A stretch of 50,128 nt of DNA from Acidimicrobiia bacterium (lineage in GTDB: Bacteria; Actinomycetota; Acidimicrobiia; Acidimicrobiales; Bin134), in NCBI GenBank assembly GCA_009842675.1, contig VYEX01000029.1, positions 1 to 50,128 of the forward strand. Direction: 5' to 3'. Of this stretch, positions 14,603-23,296 are shown piece after piece. Numbering within the stretch: the stretch's first letter is position 1; each line of letters begins with the position of its first letter. The notes beneath the pieces were generated by a model that worked only from the letters and a program-made list of their open reading frames with translations, did not search any database and had not been told where the DNA came from. The position numbers were made by a program, and so were the translations under genes.

Positions 14603-15487
14603 ATGGTTGTCGCCCAGTCCAGTGATCGACGGCGGCTGGGCTGGTTGCTCGCCGGGTTTGGCATGTTGTCGGTGTCCACCGATTCGCTGTGGATCCGGCT
14701 GTCGGAGGCCGATGCCATCGACGTCTCCTTCTGGGTGGCGTGCTGCTCGGTGCCCCTCTACACCGCACTGAGCCGCCGGGTGGACGGCTGCTGGCCGCTG
14801 GAGGCGTTCCGCCGCCACCCTTGGCAGCAAATGGTCATCGGGGTGCTCACCGGGGGCAGCCAACTCTGCTTCGTCATCGCCGTCACCCAAACCCGAATAG
14901 CGAATGTTGTGGCCATCGTGGCCGCGGTGCCGCTGTTGGCCGCGGTGAGCGCCTGGATATGGCTGAAGGAGCGCATCTCCCGGAAGATGGCCATCGCCAT
15001 CGCTATCACGATGGGGGGTATAGGGGCGATCGTGTCCAGCTCGGTAGGAGAGCCCACCCTCTCGGGCGATCTTCTGGGGGTGTTGGCCATTGTGGGATTC
15101 TCGGTGAGCCTGACCATGTGGCGCCGATATCCCGACATGAGCCGGCTGGTGGGGCTGTCCATCGGCGGGGTGATGACCGTGGTCGCCCTGGTGTATTCGG
15201 CATCGCCGCTCTCGCTGGACCTACGGGCCTACCTGTCGATCGCCGCAATGGGGCTGGTGTTCAACCCCTTCGGCCGATTGGGGCTGTCCAACGCCCCCCG
15301 CTTCGCTCCGGTGGCCGACGTGGCCCTGTTCGCCCCCATCGAGACCGTGGCCGGCACAATATGGGCCGCGGCGTTCTTCAGCGAGTTCCCCCGCCCTGTC
15401 GCCGCTGTCGGCGCGGTCATCGTGCTGGTCGGCGTGTTCTACGGCACCATCGCCACCACCCGCCCCCGAGCCGCCGCAGCCCATTAG
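14603..15487 (+). CDS. EamA/DMT-superfamily transporter
   Basis: A 294-residue membrane protein with about ten helices in two EamA repeats, characteristic of drug/metabolite exporters (for example LGWLLAGFGMLSVSTDSLWI at the start, VAIVAAVPLLAAVSAWIWLKE at the end of the first repeat, and ETVAGTIWAAAFFSEFP in the second). The ATG at 14603 was chosen because the in-frame GTG at 14525 would overlap the vapB operator; a TACGCT -10-like element lies 8 nt before it. The substrate (amino acid, purine or drug) cannot be inferred. The choline sulfatase gene follows 44 bp later in the same direction. Confidence 0.85.
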   Translation: MVVAQSSDRRRLGWLLAGFGMLSVSTDSLWIRLSEADAIDVSFWVACCSVPLYTALSRRVDGCWPLEAFRRHPWQQMVIGVLTGGSQLCFVIAVTQTRIANVVAIVAAVPLLAAVSAWIWLKERISRKMAIAIAITMGGIGAIVSSSVGEPTLSGDLLGVLAIVGFSVSLTMWRRYPDMSRLVGLSIGGVMTVVALVYSASPLSLDLRAYLSIAAMGLVFNPFGRLGLSNAPRFAPVADVALFAPIETVAGTIWAAAFFSEFPRPVAAVGAVIVLVGVFYGTIATTRPRAAAAH

Positions 15488-15531
15488 AGGCTCTATCCCC
15501 AGAGGGGATGTGGGAAGTAGCGTCGCGGGTT

Positions 15532-17043
15532 ATGGCCAAGCCCAACATCTTGATGGTGATGGCTGATCAGCTGGCGCCGCACTTCACCGGTGCTTACGGC
15601 CATCCGCTGGTGAAGACCCCGGCGCTCGATGCCCTGGCTGAGCGGGGAGCGCGGTTCGATTCGGCCTACTGCAATTTTCCTCTGTGCGCGCCGTCGCGGT
15701 TCTCGATGATGTCGGGCCAACTGCCGTCGGCCATCGGAGCGTGGGACAACGCGGCCGAGTTTCCGGCGTCGATCCCCACGCTGGCTCACTACCTCAACCT
15801 GGCCGGCTACCGCACGGTGTTGGCCGGGAAGATGCACTTCATCGGACCCGACCAGCATCACGGGTTCGCCGAGCGGCTCAATACCGAGATCTACCCCTCC
15901 GACTTCGCCTGGACCCCCGATTGGGGCAACGCCGGCGAGCGGATCGACAAGTGGTACCACAACATGGACAGCCTGTCGGAGGCCGGTCAGGCTCTGGCCA
16001 CCTACCAGCTGGACTACGACGAGGAAGTGGGCTTCGCCGCCATCCGCAAGCTCTACGACTTCGTCCGCAACGGCGACGACGACCGGCCGTTTTTTCTGAC
16101 CGCGGCGTTTATCCACCCCCACGATCCCTACGTGGCCCGCCCCGAGTGGTGGGACCTCTACGACCACGACGCCATCGACCTGCCCCAACCGGTAGACCTC
16201 GACTCGCTGGATCCCCATAGCCGGCGCATCCGCCAGGGCATCCAGTCTGACACCGTGGGATACACCGAGGAGCAGTGCCGCAACGCCCGTCACGGCTACT
16301 ACGCCAACACCAGCTACATCGACGGGTGGCTGGGCAGGATGGTCCGTGTGCTGGAGGAGACCGGCGAACTCGACAACACGGTGGTGATCGCCACCAGCGA
16401 TCACGGCGACATGCTCGGCGAGCGCGGCCTTTGGTTCAAGATGAACTTCTTCGAGCGGTCGCTGCGGGTGCCGTTCATCATGGCCGGACCGGGCATCGCC
16501 AACACAGCGGTCCCCAATGCCTGCTCCTTGCTCGACCTGGCGCCCACCCTGCTGGACATTGCCGCCGACGGCGGCACCCGAGTCGAACCGGCAACCCCGC
16601 TGGCCGGGCGCAGCTTGTGGGATGCGGCCACTGGGGGGAGCGATCCCATTGACGAGGCCATCGCCGAGTACACCGCGGAGATGACCTCCCATCCCATGTT
16701 CATGATCCGGCGGGGCCGCTACAAGTACATCCATTGCGACACCGACCCCGCCCTGCTCTATGACATCGACACCGACCCCCAAGAGCAGACCAACCTGGCA
16801 GATGACCCGGCCCATGCTGAGCTGGCCGCAGACTTCGCCGATGAGGTGGCCCAGCGCTGGGACAGCGATGCCATCAGAGATCAGGTGCTGGCCTCCCAGC
16901 GATCCCGGCGGCTGCTGCACGCCGCGGGCAACGGCAGCCGCATCTCATGGGACTACTCCCCAGCCCAGGACGCCGCCAACCAGTATGTGCGCGACCACAT
17001 GGACTGGGCCGAAGCCGGCGCCCGCACACGCTTTCCCGAGTAG
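15532..17043 (+). CDS. betC: Choline sulfatase
   Basis: A 503-residue arylsulfatase-superfamily enzyme that hydrolyses choline-O-sulfate to choline and sulfate. Metal ligand D12 lies in LMVMADQ. The active-site cysteine C52 in CAPSRFSMMSG is the C-x-P-S-R motif that is oxidised to formylglycine. TSDHGDMLGERGLWFK supplies further metal and sulfate ligands. The C-terminal segment WDYSPAQDAANQYVRDHMDW is the choline-sulfatase-specific C-terminal domain, which supports the specific name. The ATG at 15532 places the domain correctly; ATG 15508 is an alternative. No signal peptide is present, so it acts in the cytoplasm. No choline dehydrogenase or transporter is adjacent, so use of choline or sulfate depends on genes elsewhere. 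It is convergent with the PQQ-propeller gene. Confidence 0.9.
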   Translation: MAKPNILMVMADQLAPHFTGAYGHPLVKTPALDALAERGARFDSAYCNFPLCAPSRFSMMSGQLPSAIGAWDNAAEFPASIPTLAHYLNLAGYRTVLAGKMHFIGPDQHHGFAERLNTEIYPSDFAWTPDWGNAGERIDKWYHNMDSLSEAGQALATYQLDYDEEVGFAAIRKLYDFVRNGDDDRPFFLTAAFIHPHDPYVARPEWWDLYDHDAIDLPQPVDLDSLDPHSRRIRQGIQSDTVGYTEEQCRNARHGYYANTSYIDGWLGRMVRVLEETGELDNTVVIATSDHGDMLGERGLWFKMNFFERSLRVPFIMAGPGIANTAVPNACSLLDLAPTLLDIAADGGTRVEPATPLAGRSLWDAATGGSDPIDEAIAEYTAEMTSHPMFMIRRGRYKYIHCDTDPALLYDIDTDPQEQTNLADDPAHAELAADFADEVAQRWDSDAIRDQVLASQRSRRLLHAAGNGSRISWDYSPAQDAANQYVRDHMDWAEAGARTRFPE

Positions 17044-17067
17044 AGCTGGCCAGCCGGCTCTTGGTCG

Positions 17068-18756
17068 CTATTGCTTCAACCGCAGGGCCAGCAGGTGGGG
17101 GACCTTGGGTTCTTCCACCAAGCCGATGGGGTAGATGATTGTGTCGCCGGCCACTGCGGGCCAGCCGTTGATGGCACCCTGAGCTTGATGGCGCCACACC
17201 ACCTTGCCGGTGTGGCGGTCGAGGGCCAGCAACTCGCCAAAGAAGGCGGAGGTGAACAGCAGATCGTTCACCACGGTCATGCCGCCAAGCACGTCGGCGG
17301 AGGGCACCTCCGGGTACTTGGAGATGATCTCCACGTCCCAGACGATGTCGCCGGTGGCGATGTCGATGGCCACCACGTTGCTGGGGCGGGTGAACAGCTG
17401 GGTGCCCTCGCCGCCGCTGCTCACCTGGTCGGACTCGTAGTAGGAGGGGGCGTTCACCACCGCGGCGTAAAACACGCCTTTGGCCACGGCCACCGGGGTG
17501 ACCATGCCGCCCTGGGCGCCCGGCAACACCTCGACGGGGGAATTGAAGGCCTCGAGATTGTCGTTGCGGTGCAAGCCCACCGAGGTACGCCAGAGCACCT
17601 CGCCGGTGGCCGGATCGTGGCCGAACGCCACCCCGCCCTTGCCCGCCGACACCAGCACGTCGTGGTCGAGGCCGTGGTCCTCGGCCTTGGCCAGCGACAC
17701 CAGCACGTGATCCCGGTCGAAGATGTCGTGGGGGAAGGCCTGGAAGCCCCAGCGCAGCTCGCCAGTGTTCACGTCCAGCGCCACGGTGCCGCTGGTCCAG
17801 CGGTTTTCGCCCGGACGGCTCGACCCCGCGGGCCAGCCCGGAGCCCCGGGGAACGGATACGGGTTGCCCACGCCGTAGAACAACGTGCCGCTGTCGGTGT
17901 CCAGGGCTGGCGGGTACCACGCCCCGCCCCCGCTGTTGACGTCGGGATTGCCCCACAGGGTCTCGTCTTCCACGGTGGCAAACGTCCACACCACCTCGCC
18001 GGTGGCCTGGTCCAAGGCGTAGATGGTGCCCCGCACCCCGGCGGGGAAGCCGCTGGTGGAGGCAAGCACCATCCCGTCGTACACGAAGGGCTGTACGTTG
18101 AGCTCGCTGCCTCCCGCCGCGATCTCGGTTGCCCAGACCTCCTCGCCGGTCTCGGAGTCGTAGGCCGCTATCAGCTGTCCCCGTCCACGGTCGCCGATCT
18201 TGATGGCAAAGACCTTGCCCCAGCCCACCGCCACTCCCGATGGGCCATACAGGCCGCCTCGGCGTCCGGTGGCCCACAGGTTCTCTCCTGTGCGGCGGTC
18301 GATTGCGTGGACCCCGCCGTCGAGACCGGCAACGTAAACCCGGTCGCCCAAGATCAGCGGGGTGGTGGCCAGATTGCCCCAGGTGCTTCCGCCGGGGATC
18401 TCCGCTGTCCAGGCCACTTCCAGGCGGTCGACGGTGGTGGAGTCAATCGGGCTGTTGAACACGGCCCGAGTGGCGGCCGCATCCCGGTTGGGCAGCGGCC
18501 AGTCGTCGGCGTGCTCGATGACCTCGGGCGGGCTGGCAGACGGGGTGATCTCGGCGGTGGGCTCAGAAGCAGGCACAGCCTCGATCGTGGCCTCGGCCGC
18601 AGTCGGTGCGGGCGTGGTCTCAACAGATTCTGAGGGTGCTGACGTGGGCGGCGCTGTTTCCCCCGAGTCCTTCGCCGAGGAGCAGGCCCCAAGAACCAAC
18701 GCAACGGCCAGAAGAACAGCCGCCAGTCGCCGTGACACGCCCCAATCGCTGGCCAT
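17068..18756 (-). CDS. PQQ-type beta-propeller lipoprotein
   Basis: A 562-residue exported protein. A signal peptide ends in the lipobox LVLGACSS, followed by a Thr/Pro/Glu-rich linker (residues ~30-85). The rest is a repeated propeller with typical PQQ-repeat phrases: VYVAGLDGGVHAIDRRTGENLWA, LIAAYDSETGEEVW, IYALDQATGEVVW, TVALDVNTGELRWGFQ, VVAIDIATGDIVWDVE and LLALDRHTGKVVWRH. It resembles PQQ-dependent alcohol dehydrogenases, but I cannot confirm the catalytic Asp/Glu or Ca site, so it may be a non-enzymatic propeller. The start ATG 18756 lies exactly 6 nt after TACAGT on the minus strand, a leaderless pattern. It is divergent from the CMD gene. Confidence 0.85.
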   Translation of the reverse strand: MASDWGVSRRLAAVLLAVALVLGACSSAKDSGETAPPTSAPSESVETTPAPTAAEATIEAVPASEPTAEITPSASPPEVIEHADDWPLPNRDAAATRAVFNSPIDSTTVDRLEVAWTAEIPGGSTWGNLATTPLILGDRVYVAGLDGGVHAIDRRTGENLWATGRRGGLYGPSGVAVGWGKVFAIKIGDRGRGQLIAAYDSETGEEVWATEIAAGGSELNVQPFVYDGMVLASTSGFPAGVRGTIYALDQATGEVVWTFATVEDETLWGNPDVNSGGGAWYPPALDTDSGTLFYGVGNPYPFPGAPGWPAGSSRPGENRWTSGTVALDVNTGELRWGFQAFPHDIFDRDHVLVSLAKAEDHGLDHDVLVSAGKGGVAFGHDPATGEVLWRTSVGLHRNDNLEAFNSPVEVLPGAQGGMVTPVAVAKGVFYAAVVNAPSYYESDQVSSGGEGTQLFTRPSNVVAIDIATGDIVWDVEIISKYPEVPSADVLGGMTVVNDLLFTSAFFGELLALDRHTGKVVWRHQAQGAINGWPAVAGDTIIYPIGLVEEPKVPHLLALRLKQ

Positions 18757-18823
18757 GGAACGACTGTACGGGCTGGGAGCGACTGGGACGGTACTGTGTT
18801 GGCACCCCAGCCAAGGAGGAGGC

Positions 18824-19393
18824 ATGGCCCGAATCAAGATCCCCGATGGCCCCGCGGAGGAGCTCCATCGGTTGTGGATGATGTGCCCGGAGCTCACCGC
18901 TCCGGCGTCGGCGTTCAGCGCGGCGGTGTACAACAAGAGCAAGCTCTCGGTGCGGCTGCGGGAGCTTCTGAGGATGAGGATCGCCCAGATCAACCACTGC
19001 GTGGTTTGACTGGACACCCGGGTTGCGTCGTTGGCGCAACATGATCTGAGCGAAGACGACTACCTCCACGTCGGTGATCGAGACAACTACGACGGCTACA
19101 GCCAGGCCGAGCGGGATGCGCTGGAGTACTGCGAGAAGTACGCCACCGACCACTTGGCCATCGACCAGGCGTTCATGGACCGCATGGTCGATCACTACGG
19201 CGACGAGCTGATGGTGGACATGACCCTGTCCATCGGCTGCTGGATTGCCTTTGGCCGCATCAATCAGGTGATGGACGTGTCGGTCTCCTGCCCGCTGCGC
19301 ATGAAGGGCCCCGAGGAAGCACTCGAGGCAATGGAGGGCAATGGCCAGAGTGAGGACGACATCCTGGCCATGCGCTCCGCCCGATTCGCCTAG
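18824..19393 (+). CDS. Carboxymuconolactone decarboxylase/AhpD-like protein with in-frame TGA, candidate selenoprotein
   Basis: Read through, this gene encodes 189 residues of the CMD/AhpD alpha-helical fold, preceded by a strong GGAGGAGG ribosome site and the ATG at 18824. Codon 62 (19007-19009) is TGA. It follows LLRMRIAQINHCVV and precedes LDTRVASLAQHDLSEDDY, so it falls exactly where family members carry the second cysteine of the CxxC redox pair (C59-V-V-TGA). The same frame then stays open for 127 codons with ordinary high-GC codon use and family sequence (SIGCWIAFGRINQVMDV). An 8-bp hairpin begins 12 nt after the TGA. Together these suggest selenocysteine insertion (C-x-x-U). The alternative is a nonsense mutation or sequencing error; no selenocysteine machinery is in the window. 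An automatic annotation would split it at 19009 and 19031. Confidence 0.75.
19007..19040 (+). promoter_or_regulatory. Candidate bacterial SECIS element
   Basis: UGA (19007-19009) is followed, after a 12-nt spacer, by the stem GTTGCGTC (19022-19029) pairing with GGCGCAAC (19033-19040), with one G-U pair, around a GUU loop (19030-19032). The loop starts 20 nt after the UGA and its first base is G. Both agree with the published general description of bacterial SECIS elements (G in the first loop positions, about 16-37 nt from the UGA). Confidence 0.55.
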
Positions 19394-19396
19394 CCC

Positions 19397-20566
19397 CTAG
19401 CGGAACAGGCGTCCGAAGGCCCGCAGGTCTTCGGTGAACAGCTCGGGCTGCTCGAAGGGGGCGAAGTGGCCGCCTTTGGGCTGCACGGCCCAGTGGACGA
19501 TGTTGTAGCGGCGCTCAGCCCACGCCCGCGGGGTTTGCAGCAGCTCTCGAGGGTACACGGCGTGGCCGGTGGGCACCTCCACCTGACCGGCCCACGAGTC
19601 CACCGCCGAGGTTCCCGCTCGGGCCGACTCCAAGTAGAGACGCCCCGATGACGCCGCGGTAGCGGTTGTCCAATACAGCATCACGTTGTCCAGTAGCTGG
19701 TCTTTGGTGAACACGCTTTCCAGGTCGCCGTCTTCCAAGTCGCACCAGTGCTGGTACTTCTCGATGAACCAGGCGGCCAGCCCGGCGGGGGAGTCGTTGT
19801 GGGCCACGGCCAAGGTCTGGGGTTTGGTGCTGAGCATGGCCATGTAGCCGGTGCCCCCGGTAATTACCTCCAGCGACCGGGCCATGGCCTCCTGCTCGGC
19901 CTCGGTCACCCCGTCCATCATTTGCTCGAGGTCGGCGGCCTCCTCGGCGGTGGGCTGGGCGAAGAGCATGTTGAAGTGCGCCGCGATGAGCCGGTCGCCA
20001 AAAGCCTCGGCCATGCGCCGGGTGACCAGCGCTCCCCAGTCGCCCCCCTGCACGATGTAGCGGTCATAGCCCAGCTGTTCCATAACCCCGGCGATGGCCT
20101 CGGCGCAGCGGTGCATGTCCACGTCGGGGTTGGCAGTGGGACCCGAGAATCCGTAGCCGGGCAGCGACGGAACCACGATGTGGAAGGCGTCGGCCGGATC
20201 GCCGCCGTGGGCCACCGGATCGGACAGCGGGCCCATCATCTCCCGGAACTCCACCACTGAGCCCATGTAACCGTGGATCATCACCATGGGCAGCGCATCT
20301 GGCTCCGGCGAGCGCACATGGTAGAAGTGGACCCGCTCGCCGGCCGCGGTGGCGGTGAACTGGGGGAAGGCGTTGAGATAGTCCTCCCGAGCCCGCCAGT
20401 CGTACCCTTCGGCCCAGTATTGGCAAAGCTCCCGCATGTAGGCCACCGAGGCGCCGTCGGCCCATCCAGGCCGAACGGTGTCGGGCCACCGGGTCATGGC
20501 CAAACGCTGGTGCAGGTCGTCTAGGTCGGCTTGGGGGATGTCGATCTCAAACGGCTCGATGCTCAT
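19397..20566 (-). CDS. Epoxide hydrolase (EHN-domain alpha/beta hydrolase)
   Basis: A 389-residue protein. Residues 1-105 (FEIDIPQADLDDLHQRLAMTRWP ... WRAREDYLNAFPQFTA) form the epoxide-hydrolase N-terminal domain, followed by an alpha/beta-hydrolase core: oxyanion-hole HGYMGS, nucleophile D176 in VQGGDWGALV, LPGYGFSGP, and the catalytic His in GGHFAPFEQPE near the C-terminus. It would open epoxides to diols through a covalent ester intermediate. The start ATG at 20566 has GCGGGA upstream. Its 3' end is convergent with the CMD gene, 3 bp away. The nearby P450 could supply an epoxide, but that link is speculation. Confidence 0.9.
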   Translation of the reverse strand: MSIEPFEIDIPQADLDDLHQRLAMTRWPDTVRPGWADGASVAYMRELCQYWAEGYDWRAREDYLNAFPQFTATAAGERVHFYHVRSPEPDALPMVMIHGYMGSVVEFREMMGPLSDPVAHGGDPADAFHIVVPSLPGYGFSGPTANPDVDMHRCAEAIAGVMEQLGYDRYIVQGGDWGALVTRRMAEAFGDRLIAAHFNMLFAQPTAEEAADLEQMMDGVTEAEQEAMARSLEVITGGTGYMAMLSTKPQTLAVAHNDSPAGLAAWFIEKYQHWCDLEDGDLESVFTKDQLLDNVMLYWTTATAASSGRLYLESARAGTSAVDSWAGQVEVPTGHAVYPRELLQTPRAWAERRYNIVHWAVQPKGGHFAPFEQPELFTEDLRAFGRLFR

Positions 20567-20600
20567 TCCCGCAGCGTGTCACAGACCCGCGTCGGCACTG

Positions 20601-22199
20601 CTAGTCGAAATGATCCGCCCGACGGACGATGAAGAACCAGGTGAGCACGCCCGACAAAACGACGAGCACCCCGGACCAGATGCCGGCCTCGGCCACGAAG
20701 GCTTCTTCGATGCTGTTGAACGCCTTGGTGGTGAGGGTGGGGAAGTCGAATGGGGCGATGAGCAGGGTGATGGGCAGCTCCTTCATCACCGACAGCATCA
20801 CCAGCCCGCCCCCTGCCAACAGCCCGGGGGCCATGAGCGGCAGCTCCAGCGACCTGAAGCGGCGGGCCCAGCTGGCCCCCAGGGTCCGAGCCGCGTCGGT
20901 CAGCCGGGATGACACTGCGGCCACCGCAACCTGGGAGGTGCGCATTGTCTGGCCTCCGAACCGCACAATGTAAGCGAACACCAGCAACACCAGGGTGTTG
21001 CGGAGGTGGCTGCCGATATCGGTCTTCAGCGTCCAGAACAGCAGTGCGAGCCCAATGAGAATCCCCGGCAGGGCGAACGCCGACACGATCACCGCATTGG
21101 CCACAGTGCCGATTCGCGACCGGTGGCGCACTACCAGGTAGGCAGCCGGCAGCACGACTGCCACCGACACCACCGCAGCCAGAATGCTGCCGTAGGCGGT
21201 GTGCCATGTGGGTGCCCACACGTCGTCCCATCCCACCAGGAGGTCGCGTCCCCCGGAGGCCTCTAGCCTGATCCCGTCGATACTCCAATCGGCCAACGAG
21301 GCCAGCGGCCCCAACAGGGCCAGCGCCACCGACCCGGCCAGGAACGCCACCGCAATTGGTTTGGCCCGGCCCAGGCGGTAGATCACCGGGCTGCGTGACC
21401 GCACGGGAGCGGCGTGCTCATAGCGGCGGGTGGCCCCTCGCTCCACCAGCACCACCACGGCGGCCAGGACCAGCAGGATCACGCTGAGGGCCATCGACAC
21501 CGGCTGGTTGTTGAGCCGGGTTGTGTAGATGGCCCGGCTGAGCGTGTCGTAGCGCATGAGCTGCACCGCGCCGAAGTCGCTGATGGCATACAGGAAAACC
21601 AATAGGGTGCCCGCGCTGATGGCGGTGGCCGTTTGGGGCAGCACCACTCGCCGGATGATGCTCAGCGGGCTGTCGCCCAGCAGCCGAGCGGTTTCCTCGG
21701 CTGAACCGGGCAGGCGCCGCAGCCGGGCGGCCACCGGCAAGTACACGTACGGATATGTGAACAGTGTGAGTGCCAGCCAAGCGCCGAACAGACCCCGCAC
21801 CTCCACGTCCCACACCAGCCCCAGGTTGTCCAGCCAGTCGGACAGCAAACCCCCTGGGTTGAGGGTGCGGATCAACGCGGCGGCGCCGATGAAGGTGGGG
21901 AACACCAGCGGCAGCGGCAGCAGTGCCTGCCACACTCGCCTGAAGGGGATGTCGCAACGGGTGGTCAGCCAGGCCAGAGCGGTGCCGAACGCCGCGGTGG
22001 AAGCCGACACCAGCACAGCCAGCCGCAGCGTGCGCAGCAGCGGTCCCTGGGTGCGCTGGGAGAACAGCACGCCGAGCGGGTCGCTGTGGAAGGTGAAGTT
22101 GCGCCACACCAGATAGCCCGCGGGGAAAGCGAAGCCAATGGTCACCAAGATGGCGACCACTTTCAGCACCGCTGAGGATCGGATGGCGGGCGGCTGCAC
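20601..22199 (-). CDS. Iron(III)-type ABC transporter permease, two fused domains
   Basis: A 532-residue membrane protein with two consecutive binding-protein-dependent transport domains of about six helices each, as in FbpB-like ferric iron permeases. The first domain contains LPLPLVFPTFIGAAALIRTL and the EAA-loop region RLLGDSPLSIIRRVVLPQT; the second contains AFALPGILIGLALLFWTL and RTLGASWARRFRSLELPLM. The GTG at 22199, 11 nt after the stop of the ATPase gene, is preferred; a GTG at 22277 would overlap that gene by 68 bp. It works with the ATPase encoded immediately upstream. A substrate-binding protein gene is not adjacent and must be elsewhere. Confidence 0.9.
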   Translation of the reverse strand: MQPPAIRSSAVLKVVAILVTIGFAFPAGYLVWRNFTFHSDPLGVLFSQRTQGPLLRTLRLAVLVSASTAAFGTALAWLTTRCDIPFRRVWQALLPLPLVFPTFIGAAALIRTLNPGGLLSDWLDNLGLVWDVEVRGLFGAWLALTLFTYPYVYLPVAARLRRLPGSAEETARLLGDSPLSIIRRVVLPQTATAISAGTLLVFLYAISDFGAVQLMRYDTLSRAIYTTRLNNQPVSMALSVILLVLAAVVVLVERGATRRYEHAAPVRSRSPVIYRLGRAKPIAVAFLAGSVALALLGPLASLADWSIDGIRLEASGGRDLLVGWDDVWAPTWHTAYGSILAAVVSVAVVLPAAYLVVRHRSRIGTVANAVIVSAFALPGILIGLALLFWTLKTDIGSHLRNTLVLLVFAYIVRFGGQTMRTSQVAVAAVSSRLTDAARTLGASWARRFRSLELPLMAPGLLAGGGLVMLSVMKELPITLLIAPFDFPTLTTKAFNSIEEAFVAEAGIWSGVLVVLSGVLTWFFIVRRADHFD

Positions 22200-22209
22200 G
22201 AAAAGCAGC

Positions 22210-23262
22210 TCAGTCGAGGTCGGATCGGGGGAAGGCCGCCGCCGGTGATCCGGTATAGGCAGGGCAGACCCGGTCACCGGGGGAGAGGCTCTGTGTCCCG
22301 CTTACTCGGGCGAGAAGGCGGGTGCCGGCGGGATTGGCAACGGTGACCATGGAGTCGGCCCCTTGAAATTCGAAATCCTCCACGGTGTGGGTTGCGGTGC
22401 CGCTGTCGTCAGAGCGCAATTCCATATCCTCGGGCCGCACTGCGACTTCGACCGGGCCATGGCGGGCTTCGAGCAGGGGGATGGATCCGAAGTCGGCATG
22501 GGCGATGGATCCGTCGGCGTCGGCAGGGTACACGGAGACGTCGCCGATGAAGGATGCCACCCATGGGTTGGCCGGCTGTTGGTAGATCTCCGCCGGTGAT
22601 CCGATCTGCACGATTCGCCCGGCATCCATGACCGCCACCCGATCGCCGAGCACCAACGCCTCCTCCCGGTCGTGGGTCACGAACACCGCCGTCATGCCCG
22701 TGGACTGAAGAAGTTGGCGGACCTCGGTGCGAACCTCCCGTCGCAGCGCGCTGTCCAAGTTGGAAAACGGTTCGTCCAACAGCAAAGCGGTGGGCTGGGG
22801 AGCGAGTGCCCGGGCTAGCGCCACCCGCTGCTGTTGTCCGCCGGAGAGTGTCTCGGGCATGCGATCCTGCATTCCCGGAAGATTCACCAGCTCCAGCGTC
22901 TTGGCCACTTCCGCTGCTCGCTTACCGCGGGGAACTCCGTAGCCGACATTCCTGAACACATCCAGATGGGGAAAGAGCGCCCAGTCTTGGAACACCATGC
23001 CGACATTTCGGTCCTCAGGCCGATCCCAGATTCCGTTGCCGGCCACCTGGGTACCGGCAATGTGGATCGTCCCCTGGTCGGCTCGTTCCAGGCCGGCGAT
23101 GATCCGAAGCAAGGTGGTCTTTCCGCAACCGCTTGGCCCCAGCAAGGACACCATCTCGCCCCACCCCACTTCGAGGCTGCAATCTTCGATGACGGTGGTT
23201 CCCTCGAAGGACTTGGACACGTCCCGCACCGACAGCAGCGGAACCGGGGGGTCAAGGGCCAT
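22210..23262 (-). CDS. ABC transporter ATPase, iron/thiamine/putrescine type
   Basis: A 350-residue ATP-binding subunit. Walker A is GPSGCGKTTLLR, the signature motif is LSGGQQQRVALARAL, and Walker B is ALLLDEPFSNLD followed by the H-loop FVTHDREEALVLGD. The C-terminal ~110 residues are a TOBE-type regulatory domain (VEVAVRPEDMEL). It energises the two-domain permease encoded downstream. The start ATG at 23262 lies 2 bp from a 19-bp sequence resembling the IdeR/DtxR iron box, so the operon is probably repressed by iron and the substrate is most likely Fe3+. Confidence 0.9.
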   Translation of the reverse strand: MALDPPVPLLSVRDVSKSFEGTTVIEDCSLEVGWGEMVSLLGPSGCGKTTLLRIIAGLERADQGTIHIAGTQVAGNGIWDRPEDRNVGMVFQDWALFPHLDVFRNVGYGVPRGKRAAEVAKTLELVNLPGMQDRMPETLSGGQQQRVALARALAPQPTALLLDEPFSNLDSALRREVRTEVRQLLQSTGMTAVFVTHDREEALVLGDRVAVMDAGRIVQIGSPAEIYQQPANPWVASFIGDVSVYPADADGSIAHADFGSIPLLEARHGPVEVAVRPEDMELRSDDSGTATHTVEDFEFQGADSMVTVANPAGTRLLARVSGTQSLSPGDRVCPAYTGSPAAAFPRSDLD

Positions 23263-23264
23263 GA

Positions 23265-23283
23265 AAATGTAAGGCTACCCTAA
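23265..23283 (-). promoter_or_regulatory. IdeR/DtxR-like iron box
   Basis: On the minus strand TTAGGGTAGCCTTACATTT matches the IdeR consensus TWAGGTWAGSCTWACCTWA at 16 of 19 positions (my count). It ends 2 bp before the start codon of the ABC ATPase, where a bound repressor would block the promoter or the start of a leaderless message. Confidence 0.6.
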
Positions 23284-23296
23284 TTCGGGCGCTCAG

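Noticed and set aside
14689..15531. Long open frame in phase with and upstream of the choline sulfatase gene
   Set aside because: It overlaps the DMT transporter gene in another frame, and its translation is Arg/Gly/Pro-rich low-complexity sequence typical of a shadow frame; the sulfatase domain begins at the ATG at 15532.
15493..16920. 475-codon open frame antisense to choline sulfatase
   Set aside because: High-GC antisense shadow with no recognisable motif; the forward strand has all sulfatase motifs.
17071..18633. 520-codon open frame antisense to the PQQ propeller gene
   Set aside because: His/Gly/Val-rich shadow translation without domain features; the propeller repeats are on the minus strand.
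19007..19009. Treating the TGA as the end of a truncated gene or pseudogene
   Set aside because: The frame continues intact with conserved family sequence, the TGA replaces a redox Cys, and a SECIS-like stem follows; a pseudogene remains the main alternative.
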